Source: Candidatus Poribacteria bacterium (lineage in GTDB: Bacteria > Poribacteria > WGA-4E > B28-G17). Taken from it: a DNA stretch of 5,949 nt. The DNA is taken from NCBI GenBank assembly GCA_003645735.1, contig QNBQ01000127.1:1-5949 (forward strand), in the 5' to 3' direction. Positions within the stretch are counted from its first letter, which is position 1. Every line of letters begins with the position of its first letter. The notes under the pieces are model-generated. The model saw only the letters and a program-made list of their open reading frames with translations, was not told where the DNA came from and did not search any database. Position numbers and translations under genes: made by a program. This document shows, one piece after another, positions 1 to 5,784 of the stretch.

Positions 1-1185
1 ATCGTCCTGATATTGGGGTTGTGCGGGGCGAAGGGGATCAAAGCCCTTCGTTTCCCCCAGGTTGTTGGTTACGTCCTCGCGGGGGTGATTTTAGGCCCCT
101 CCATCCTGAAGCTTCTCAGCCTGGAGAAGGCCGGCAGGTATGACGTCTTAAGCTTCGTAGCGCTGGGGATCATAGGGTTCATAATCGGCAGCGAGCTGGC
201 GCTGAGGAACCTGAGGGGGCTTGGGAAAGCCATAGCGTGGATCGTCCCGATGGAGGCCGGCTGGGCGTTGTTGTTGGTCGGGCTGGGAAGCTATTTGTTG
301 ACCCGGAACGCCCCCCTTTCCGTCCTTTTGGGCGCCCTAGCCTCGGCCACCGCCCCCGCCGGGACGGTCGACGTCCTCCAGGAATACAGGGCGAAAGGGC
401 CCGTCACGACGACGCTATACGCGATCGTCGGGCTTGACGACGCCTTCGCCCTGATGGCTTACGGCTTCTGCCTCCCGCTGGCCGAATCGATGCTCGTTAA
501 GATGCCGATGAACCTGATGACCGTCCTGGTGAAGCCGCTGGAGGAGATCGCCCTGTCGATCGGGCTGGGCGCCCTCATAGGCGCCATAGCTTTGCTGCCG
601 GCCGGGAGGTTGAGGCTCAGGTCGGAGATCCTCGCCTTCTCGCTCGGTATGATCTTCCTCGCCAGCGGCCTGGCGGTCAAATTCCACCTCTCCCTGATCC
701 TCACCACGATGTCCATGGCGGTCGTCATGGTCAACCTGAGATATCGGCTCTGCCGGAGGATAGCCGAGGCCCTGAACGAGTTCGCCGTGCCGATCTACAT
801 CTGCTTCTTCGTCCTCGTGGGAGGCAGGCTGAACATAGCCCTCCTGCCGAAGATGGGGGTAATAGGGCTGGCGTATATAGCCTTGAGGGAGGCGGGCAAA
901 TATTTCGGCACCTATCTGGGGGCGACCTTGGGTAAGGCGGACGAAAAGGTGAGGAGATATGCGGGCTTCGGTCTGTTCTCCCAAGCGGGCGTGGCCATAG
1001 GAGTGGCCTTGTCGATCTACCATGAGCTTTCGAGGTTAGGGGAGGCGGGGGTTGAGCTGGGCAGATACATCATCACCCTCATAACGGCCACCACCCTCGT
1101 GGTCCAGCTCATAGGCCCCCCCTTCGTCAAGCTCGCCATAGTCAAAAGCGGCGAGGCGGGGAAAGGAGGCAAACCGGAGGAGTGA
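1..1185 (+). CDS. CPA2-family cation (Na+ or K+)/H+ antiporter, 5' end off window
   Basis: Integral inner-membrane protein predicted to exchange Na+ or K+ for protons. The reading frame is open from base 1, and the first visible residues (ILGLCGAKGIKALRFPQVVG) already lie inside the conserved N-terminal region, so the true start is upstream; the TTG at 13 is probably not the start. About 11-12 hydrophobic segments follow. Family landmarks are the PQVVGYVLAGVILGPS segment, a TM4-like ATAPAGTVD segment, the ion-binding pair Asp-Asp in GLDDAFALMAYG (bases 436-441), a lysine in REAGKYFG (898-900) and SQAGVAIG near the end. In structurally studied relatives (NapA, NhaA) the DD pair and this lysine go with electrogenic exchange, so electrogenic transport is inferred here. 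The protein ends in a short basic/glycine tail with no RCK/TrkA-N domain, unlike KefB/KefC. Three bases separate it from the PII-like gene. The family is clear; the ion is not. Confidence 0.9.
   Translation: MVLILGLCGAKGIKALRFPQVVGYVLAGVILGPSILKLLSLEKAGRYDVLSFVALGIIGFIIGSELALRNLRGLGKAIAWIVPMEAGWALLLVGLGSYLLTRNAPLSVLLGALASATAPAGTVDVLQEYRAKGPVTTTLYAIVGLDDAFALMAYGFCLPLAESMLVKMPMNLMTVLVKPLEEIALSIGLGALIGAIALLPAGRLRLRSEILAFSLGMIFLASGLAVKFHLSLILTTMSMAVVMVNLRYRLCRRIAEALNEFAVPIYICFFVLVGGRLNIALLPKMGVIGLAYIALREAGKYFGTYLGATLGKADEKVRRYAGFGLFSQAGVAIGVALSIYHELSRLGEAGVELGRYIITLITATTLVVQLIGPPFVKLAIVKSGEAGKGGKPEE
1176..1182 (+). promoter_or_regulatory. Ribosome binding site of the PII-like gene
   Basis: GGAGGAG lies six bases before the ATG at 1189, inside the last codons of the antiporter gene. 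It is a near-perfect Shine-Dalgarno sequence. It fixes the start of the small downstream gene and fits co-translation of the pair from one mRNA. Confidence 0.75.
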
Positions 1186-1188
1186 GGG

Positions 1189-1512
1189 ATGTATTACCTC
1201 ATAATCCACCTTTACGACGAGGGACTTCAGGAAGAGGTGATGCTGGCCCTGACGGCGGAGGGGGTGACCGATTCGTTCGTCCTGGACGCGGTCAACGTCA
1301 GGAGGGTTTTGGCCTTCGAGATGCCGATATTCGCCGGTTTCAGGGCCGATCTGGATAGAAGGCGGGGGTTCGCCAAGTTCATCGTGGCCCTCGTGCCCGA
1401 CAAGAGAACGGTTCTGAACATAATCGAAACGCTCAGGATGAGCGGGGTGGATGTGGAGGATCCGGAGGTCTGCCGGTTCATCTTCTTCCCGGTCGAGTCA
1501 TTCCCTGTATGA
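1189..1512 (+). CDS. PII-like small protein, possible regulator of the antiporter
   Basis: A 107-residue soluble protein. Its predicted order of elements is beta-alpha-beta-beta-alpha-beta: MYYLIIHLYD strand, LQEEVMLALTAEGV helix, DSFVLDAV strand, an extended loop (about residues 44-60), KFIVALVP strand, TVLNIIETLRMSG helix and CRFIFFPV strand. This matches the ferredoxin-like fold and length of PII and PII-like signalling proteins, which form trimers and bind nucleotides between subunits. The canonical GlnB signatures (T-loop uridylylation tyrosine, B-loop GKIGDGKI-type motif) are absent, so it is not an ordinary nitrogen PII. PII-like proteins are often encoded beside the transporter they regulate. 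With the antiporter three bases upstream and lacking its own regulatory domain, control of that antiporter is the likely role, by inference. The last 15 bases overlap the end of queD on the other strand. Another ferredoxin-like family cannot be excluded without a profile search. Confidence 0.7.
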   Translation: MYYLIIHLYDEGLQEEVMLALTAEGVTDSFVLDAVNVRRVLAFEMPIFAGFRADLDRRRGFAKFIVALVPDKRTVLNIIETLRMSGVDVEDPEVCRFIFFPVESFPV

Positions 1513-1869
1513 GGCAGCCACCCCTTCCGACTCCCGAACCGTCACGGAGCTTACCCTCACCCCCTCAAACCCCGACAGCTTCTCCTTCATCCGGTCGAAT
1601 ATCCATTTCGCTATGTTCTCCGAGGTGGGGTTGAGCCGGTCGAAGGGGGGGATATCGTTCAACAGCTTGTGATCCAGCTCGTCCAGCACCTCCCCCAGCA
1701 TCCCCTTAAGCTCGCCGAAGTCGATCACCATCCCCGCCTCCGAGAGCCCCTCGGCCTCGACGGCGACCTCCACCTCCCAGTTGTGGCCGTGCAGACGGGC
1801 GCATTTGCCCCGATAGCCCCTCAACATATGCGCCGCCGAAAACCTCCCCTTAACCCTCAGCTCGAACAC
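1498..1869 (-). CDS. queD: 6-carboxy-5,6,7,8-tetrahydropterin synthase QueD
   Basis: Cytosolic enzyme of the PTPS fold. QueD converts 7,8-dihydroneopterin triphosphate to 6-carboxytetrahydropterin, the second step towards 7-deazaguanines (preQ0, queuosine). At 123 residues it has the usual bacterial QueD length. Zinc ligands are His14 (FSAAH), His27 and His29 (LHGH). Cys23 is the catalytic cysteine, and its spacing C-x3-HGH is the QueD type; mammalian PTPS has a longer spacing and the folate-type PTPS-III replaces the Cys. Asp66-His67 (DELDH) completes the relay, Glu113 (VRESE) is the pterin-anchoring glutamate, and the NPTSENIAKW segment is typical. The start is GTG, supported by GGAGGTG seven bases upstream. 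It begins six bases after the caspase gene stops and is the last gene of the minus-strand operon. No queC, queE, queF or folE is in view. Its stop region overlaps the convergent PII-like gene. Confidence 0.93.
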   Translation of the reverse strand: MFELRVKGRFSAAHMLRGYRGKCARLHGHNWEVEVAVEAEGLSEAGMVIDFGELKGMLGEVLDELDHKLLNDIPPFDRLNPTSENIAKWIFDRMKEKLSGFEGVRVSSVTVRESEGVAASYRE

Positions 1870-1875
1870 GCCCTC

Positions 1876-3531
1876 TCACCTCCTCTCCGCGTCCATGGCC
1901 AGCCTGAACCCCACGAAGGGGAACCTCATGTTCGGCATGTTGAAGCTTCTGTTTGCGCATCTGGCCGTCTGGGGGGAGAAGTCCTTCCAGGAGGCGCCCC
2001 TTATCACCCTCAGCTTGATCAGCCCGGCGATCATCGGGCCTAAGGGGTTCACCCAGACGGCCTGGGATCTGTAGTAGTCCTCCTTGTAGAGGTCGGCCAC
2101 CCATTCGGCGACGTTTCCGGCCATGTCCACCACGCCGTAGGGGCTGACGTCGAACTCGTTGGAGCCGACCGGCAGCGGGGCCGAGACGGCCTTCCCCTCG
2201 GCCACCCACTCGTTCCCCCAGGGGTAGATCCGCCTGTCCGTCCCGCGCGCTGCCTTCTCCCACTCCGCCTCCGTAGGGAGCCTCCTGCCGACCCACTTGG
2301 CGTATTCGCGGGCGTCATACCAGGAGACGCCCACAACCGGCTGGTCGGGCTTGTTGAACCTATCGTCCTTCCAGAAGGGCGGCTCGGGGTGGCCGGTCGC
2401 CTCGACGAACAGCCTGTATTGGGCGTTGGTCACCTCATGGACGTCGATGTAGAAGGGGTCGAGGTAGACCTCGTGCTGAGGCATCTCGTCCTCCTCCCCC
2501 TCCCCCGGCGCGCTGCCCATCACGAACTTGCCGCCCGGTATGAGGACCATCTCCGCCCCGTCATAAGGGGCTATGATCACCTCGGTCGATATCCGCCCCT
2601 CGGGCGGCTTGGGCGGGGAGGGGATCGCCGCTGTGATGTCCGGGTTCAGCGTCAGCACGATCACGCCCGCCGATTTGACCTCCATCGTCGGCGTTTGGAC
2701 GTGGCCGGTCTTGAGCCCCCACTTCCTCACCTCCGTCAGGACGTAGTTGTAGGCCTCGGTAACGGTCACAAATCCGTCCATGTTCGCGTCGGCCTTGCCC
2801 CTCAGCCCCTCGGCGAGGAAGTAGGTGAAGACCCCGTTCCCCTTCTCCGGATACTCGTATGAGACCTCATCCGCCTTGGACGATGAGAGCACGACCCTCC
2901 CCTCGGCGCTCGAGATCAGGTTAGTGGCGATCCTGGGGGTCGCCTCGACCCCTTTCGTTATGAGAGGCCCGCCGCTGTGGCATGCGTCCAGTATCACCAC
3001 CTGTCTCTTGGCCTTCATCAGGCTCAGCTCCCTGCTCAGATCCTGCAGCGAGATGGCGGTGTAGGCCAGCGCCTCGGTGTTGGCGTCGCACGGCAGCAGA
3101 TAGCTCATCCCCTCCTCCTCGATGCCGTGCCCCGAGAAGAAGAAGAGGAAGGTGTCCTGGGGTTTGGCCTGTTTGCGGGCGAGCGTCAGCCCTATGAAGA
3201 TGTTCGTCCTGGTCGGTTTTTTATCGGTCTCGTCCGTGTAGATCATGACGTAGACGTTCCGGTAGGGCATCCTCCTGCGGTCGGAGATGATCGAGTAGAT
3301 CTCCTCGGCGTCGGCGACCGAGAACCTGAGGGGCCTTATCGCCGGATCCTCGTATCTGTTGACCCCCACGATCACCGCCCAAAGATCGCCCGCCTCCCCT
3401 CCCTGGAGCTGGGCGAGGCCCTCTTGGATCCTGCTTGAGGGCTTCAGCAGCAGATCCTTCTGGGCCTCGCCCGCCAGGGGGAGGAAGGCCAAGGCCGCCG
3501 TCAGGATCAAAGCCCAGCCCTTCTTCCGCAT
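1876..3531 (-). CDS. Secreted caspase-like (C14) protease fused to an FGE/SUMF-type domain
   Basis: 551 residues from the chosen start. Residues 1-25 are a Sec signal peptide (MRKKGWALILTAALAFLPLA, probable cut after GEA), so the protein acts outside the cytoplasm. Residues about 50-290 form a caspase/metacaspase p20-like domain: WAVIVGVNRYEDP, FFFSGHG with catalytic His135, and VVILDACHSGG with catalytic Cys184. The Asp in DACHSG is the metacaspase-type S1 residue, so cleavage after Arg/Lys is inferred. A canonical EF-hand-type calcium loop (DANMDGFVTVTE, residues 248-259) follows. A proline-rich linker (about 303-313) leads to an FGE-sulfatase domain (about 326-548) with MVLIPGGKFVMGS, HEVTNAQYR, RLPTEAEWEKAARG, PWGN, DMAGNVAEW, RGASW and VGFRLA. 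The two FGE active-site cysteines are missing; only Cys525 remains, so this part is probably a binding or structural module. ATGs at 3537 (overlapping the previous stop) and 3561 are alternatives; 3531 has the best-placed ribosome site and starts at the signal peptide. Confidence 0.9.
   Translation of the reverse strand: MRKKGWALILTAALAFLPLAGEAQKDLLLKPSSRIQEGLAQLQGGEAGDLWAVIVGVNRYEDPAIRPLRFSVADAEEIYSIISDRRRMPYRNVYVMIYTDETDKKPTRTNIFIGLTLARKQAKPQDTFLFFFSGHGIEEEGMSYLLPCDANTEALAYTAISLQDLSRELSLMKAKRQVVILDACHSGGPLITKGVEATPRIATNLISSAEGRVVLSSSKADEVSYEYPEKGNGVFTYFLAEGLRGKADANMDGFVTVTEAYNYVLTEVRKWGLKTGHVQTPTMEVKSAGVIVLTLNPDITAAIPSPPKPPEGRISTEVIIAPYDGAEMVLIPGGKFVMGSAPGEGEEDEMPQHEVYLDPFYIDVHEVTNAQYRLFVEATGHPEPPFWKDDRFNKPDQPVVGVSWYDAREYAKWVGRRLPTEAEWEKAARGTDRRIYPWGNEWVAEGKAVSAPLPVGSNEFDVSPYGVVDMAGNVAEWVADLYKEDYYRSQAVWVNPLGPMIAGLIKLRVIRGASWKDFSPQTARCANRSFNMPNMRFPFVGFRLAMDAERR
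1877..1883 (-). promoter_or_regulatory. Ribosome binding site of queD
   Basis: GGAGGTG on the minus strand, seven bases before the GTG start at 1869. It overlaps the TGA stop of the caspase gene (1876-1878), which suggests that queD translation is linked to translation of the gene before it. It is the main reason for accepting the GTG start. Confidence 0.75.
2755..2790 (-). other. EF-hand/dockerin-type calcium loop within the caspase protein
   Basis: The codons read DANMDGFVTVTE. Asp, Asn and Asp stand at loop positions 1, 3 and 5, Gly at 6, a hydrophobic residue at 8, Thr at 9 and Glu at 12, which is the full pattern for binding one calcium ion. It lies about 65 residues after the catalytic cysteine, in the C-terminal half of the caspase domain. 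Calcium binding is inferred from the motif. A single loop without a paired second EF-hand could also be structural. Confidence 0.6.
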
Positions 3532-3534
3532 ATC

Positions 3535-3543
3535 CATCACCTC
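3535..3543 (-). promoter_or_regulatory. Stop/start junction and ribosome site between lipoprotein and caspase genes
   Basis: The minus strand reads GAGGTGATG. The TGA stop of the TPR-transglutaminase gene (3537-3539) overlaps an ATG at 3537 by one base, and GAGGTG (3538-3543) sits six bases before the next in-frame ATG at 3531. Either start would be translationally coupled to the gene before it. The spacing favours 3531 as the main start of the caspase protein. Confidence 0.65.
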
Positions 3544-5777
3544 ATCCAGTAAAGCGTCCATTCCAGCTCCTCGGGGTTGGAGATCCCGGAGGCCTTAGTC
3601 CCCGCTTCGCCGAAGCCGAACAGTTTTTGGAGCTTCGCTTTATCCACGCCTGCTCCGCCCGCCACCATCTCCGGTCGGACGAAGGCGTCGGGCATCTCGG
3701 CGCCGGTGGAGTGGACGCGGGCTATGGCGACGAACTGATCCCTCGCCTCCGGCCTCCCCATCGCCGTCCTCATCACCTCAAGCCCCTTCTCCGGCTGACC
3801 GGCGGCGAAGTGGCATATCATCATGTTGAAGTAGACGGCCCCTAACCTGGAGCCGCATTTGATCGCCTCCTCATACTCCCTCATCGCCCCCTCATAATCC
3901 CCCAGTATCAGGAGGACGTTTGCCAGGTTGTTGTGGTAATCCGTGACCGACGGCTCAAGCAGGGCGGCTCTCTGGAACTGCTCCCTGGCCTTCTCATACT
4001 CGCCCATCATCGCGTAGTTGATCCCTATGAGGTTTCTGATGGCCGCCTCGCTCCCCTCGCCCTTTTCCAGCCTGGCCATCTGATACTCGATCTCCCTCCC
4101 GAAGATCTCCCTCCAATGCTCCTTCGCCTTCCTGATCTCCGCGTTATACATCGACAGAACCTTGTCCCTATCGGGCAGCTCGATCTCCAGATCCTCTCCG
4201 ACCCACACCGGCTTGAACCTCTCCCAAGCCTCCTCGACCGGTATGGCCGTCAGCTCCTCGCTGAACTCCTCCGCCCCTTTCCTCCAGGCCTCGAAGAACT
4301 CGCCTTTGCCGAGCATCGTCACCTCGACCGGTATCCAGGCGAACCCGTCCTCCCGGACGACGAACAGCTTCGCGTCGGGTATGACCCTCTTGGCCTTCTG
4401 CTCCGGCAGCCTGGAGTTGAACATCACGAATATGTGATCCTCGCTCACCAGGAAGGCGGTCTGTATCCCGATGCTCTCCAGGCACGCTGCGTAGAGGACC
4501 GCCAGGTCATCGCAATCGCCGCCCCTCTGCTTGAGCGTCTCCCAGGGGTAGAGCACGTAATCTATCTTGCGGCTGAAGGGGTTTTTCGGATCGGGCGAAT
4601 AGACGATCCCGTAGAGGCTGAGCGTTTCGTAGACCTGGATCGCCTTCTCCAGAGGCGTGTCGGCGAGCGAGGCGTGTTTGGCGACCCTCATGACGGTCGG
4701 GTTCTGATGCGTCACGAAGGCGGCGATCTGCTCCGGCGGGCTCCAGCTGACGGCGTGGACGTTGTAGAGGCGGGTGTATGCGACCTTCCTCTCGTAGGAT
4801 TTGGCGTTGCCCACCCTGTATTCCAGGGTGATGATCACCTCCTGGCTCGGGACGTCCTCGAGCAGCCCTCTGAGCTTTTCGGGCGACATCGCGGCCTTTA
4901 TCGGGACGACCTTCCTCTCGCCGGGCGCGATCGTTCCGACCTCGTTGACCGCCGGCGCCGGGGAGATCCCTTTAAGCTCGACCATCAGCTTGACGTCCTC
5001 CATCGCCTCCTCCAGCCTGTTCACCACCGTCACCCGTCCTATCGGGTTTTCGGCGTAATAGGCGGGCAGGGCCGCGAAGAGCGGGTCGAGATCGACCTTG
5101 GCGATCTTGCTCATCTCCCTCTCCCTTCTCGCCACCTCGTCCATCAGCTCCTGCAGCGCGGATAGATACTCGGATTTGTCCTCGGGCGTTTCGGCCAGCT
5201 CCACCGCCCTCCTCAACATCCTCTCGGCCCCCTCGTAATCGCCGAGCTTCCAGCTGCACAGGCCGGCCATGAAGCTCGCCCTGTCCTCATGTTCCCCCCT
5301 CACCCTCCTCAGGTGGCTCAACGCCTTGCGATACTGCTTCGTCCTCAGGTAGATCGCCCCCAGGTAGAAATGCGCTTTGGGGTAATCCTCCTTCAGCCTC
5401 ACCGCCTCGGTCATCTGCTCGACCGCCTGACCATACCACTGGGCGCCGCGGGAGTAGTAGCAATACCCCAGGTTGAAGCAGACCTCCGGGTAGAGCGGGT
5501 CGGACTCGTCGAGCAGCTTCTTGGCCTCCCTGAGGAGCTTTTCGGCCTCCCAGTTCTGGCCGAGCTTGAGCCTCAGCCTGCCTAGGTTCGCCAGGGCGTA
5601 ACCCCTCTCCCTGCCCTGGCACCTCTCGGCCATCCTCTCATAGGCGGCGATCGCCGAGCTGTAATCGCCCATCGATTCGTAGACCTTCGCCTGTTGGACG
5701 TAGTTCGAACAGCCGGCCATCAGCGCGGCGATCGCCAAAGCCGTTGCCAAAAGCCTTATCCTATCGAACATCTCCAT
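3537..5777 (-). CDS. Lipoprotein with TPRs and a transglutaminase-like domain
   Basis: 746 residues. The N-terminus is a lipoprotein signal: basic start, hydrophobic stretch, lipobox MAGC with Cys23 as the acylation site, then SNYVQQAK, so it is membrane-anchored facing the periplasm or surface. Residues about 27-200 hold about five TPR-like helical repeats (for example GDYSSAIAAYERM, YPKAHFYLGAIYL, GDYEGAERMLRRAVEL). Residues about 245-345 are strand-rich and resemble a beta-sandwich. A transglutaminase-like cysteine enzyme domain (about 350-490) has RGGDCDDLAVLYAACLESIGI with Cys422, DHIFVMF with His448 and WIPVEVT with Glu485, a complete Cys-His-acidic triad; the core resembles TPR-associated transglutaminase-like proteins. 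C-terminal TPRs follow (about 577-670: NLIGINYAMMGEYEKAREQF, NNLANVLLILGDYEGAMREY). Substrate and reaction (peptidase, amidase or crosslinking) cannot be told. It starts eight bases after the barrel gene stops; an ATG at 5771 is an alternative start and keeps the lipobox. Confidence 0.88.
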   Translation of the reverse strand: MEMFDRIRLLATALAIAALMAGCSNYVQQAKVYESMGDYSSAIAAYERMAERCQGRERGYALANLGRLRLKLGQNWEAEKLLREAKKLLDESDPLYPEVCFNLGYCYYSRGAQWYGQAVEQMTEAVRLKEDYPKAHFYLGAIYLRTKQYRKALSHLRRVRGEHEDRASFMAGLCSWKLGDYEGAERMLRRAVELAETPEDKSEYLSALQELMDEVARREREMSKIAKVDLDPLFAALPAYYAENPIGRVTVVNRLEEAMEDVKLMVELKGISPAPAVNEVGTIAPGERKVVPIKAAMSPEKLRGLLEDVPSQEVIITLEYRVGNAKSYERKVAYTRLYNVHAVSWSPPEQIAAFVTHQNPTVMRVAKHASLADTPLEKAIQVYETLSLYGIVYSPDPKNPFSRKIDYVLYPWETLKQRGGDCDDLAVLYAACLESIGIQTAFLVSEDHIFVMFNSRLPEQKAKRVIPDAKLFVVREDGFAWIPVEVTMLGKGEFFEAWRKGAEEFSEELTAIPVEEAWERFKPVWVGEDLEIELPDRDKVLSMYNAEIRKAKEHWREIFGREIEYQMARLEKGEGSEAAIRNLIGINYAMMGEYEKAREQFQRAALLEPSVTDYHNNLANVLLILGDYEGAMREYEEAIKCGSRLGAVYFNMMICHFAAGQPEKGLEVMRTAMGRPEARDQFVAIARVHSTGAEMPDAFVRPEMVAGGAGVDKAKLQKLFGFGEAGTKASGISNPEELEWTLYWMR

Positions 5778-5784
5778 CCCCCCT
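5778..5784 (-). promoter_or_regulatory. Short gap with G-rich ribosome site before the lipoprotein gene
   Basis: Only seven bases (AGGGGGG on the minus strand) lie between the barrel gene's TGA and the ATG at 5777. The purine run directly abuts that ATG and is better spaced for the in-frame ATG at 5771, so the exact start is uncertain by two codons. There is no room for a promoter, so the two genes share a transcript. Confidence 0.5.

Noticed and set aside
415..1023. Minus-strand open frame of 202 codons opposite the antiporter
   Set aside because: It encodes a low-complexity, highly charged translation with many Gln, Gly, His and Asp residues, directly antisense to conserved transmembrane segments and the DD motif.
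1888..2010. Variable region of a diversity-generating retroelement
   Set aside because: FGE-fold C-termini can be retroelement targets and the segment lies at the right place, but no reverse transcriptase or second near-identical template copy is visible in the window. Only a search of the flanking contig could revive the idea.
1850..2296. Minus-strand alternative frame of 148 codons within the FGE domain
   Set aside because: It is a Gly/Arg-rich translation in the wrong frame of the caspase-FGE gene, whose own frame carries all conserved FGE motifs.
2389..3438. Overlapping plus-strand open frames opposite the caspase domain
   Set aside because: They are mutually overlapping Arg/Pro/His-rich shadows with no motif; the minus-strand caspase frame explains the sequence.
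3933..5165. Plus-strand open frame of 410 codons opposite the lipoprotein gene
   Set aside because: It is an antisense shadow of a GC-rich gene with clear domains on the minus strand. Its translation is rich in Leu, Arg, Asp and His with no recognisable motif and no supporting ribosome site.
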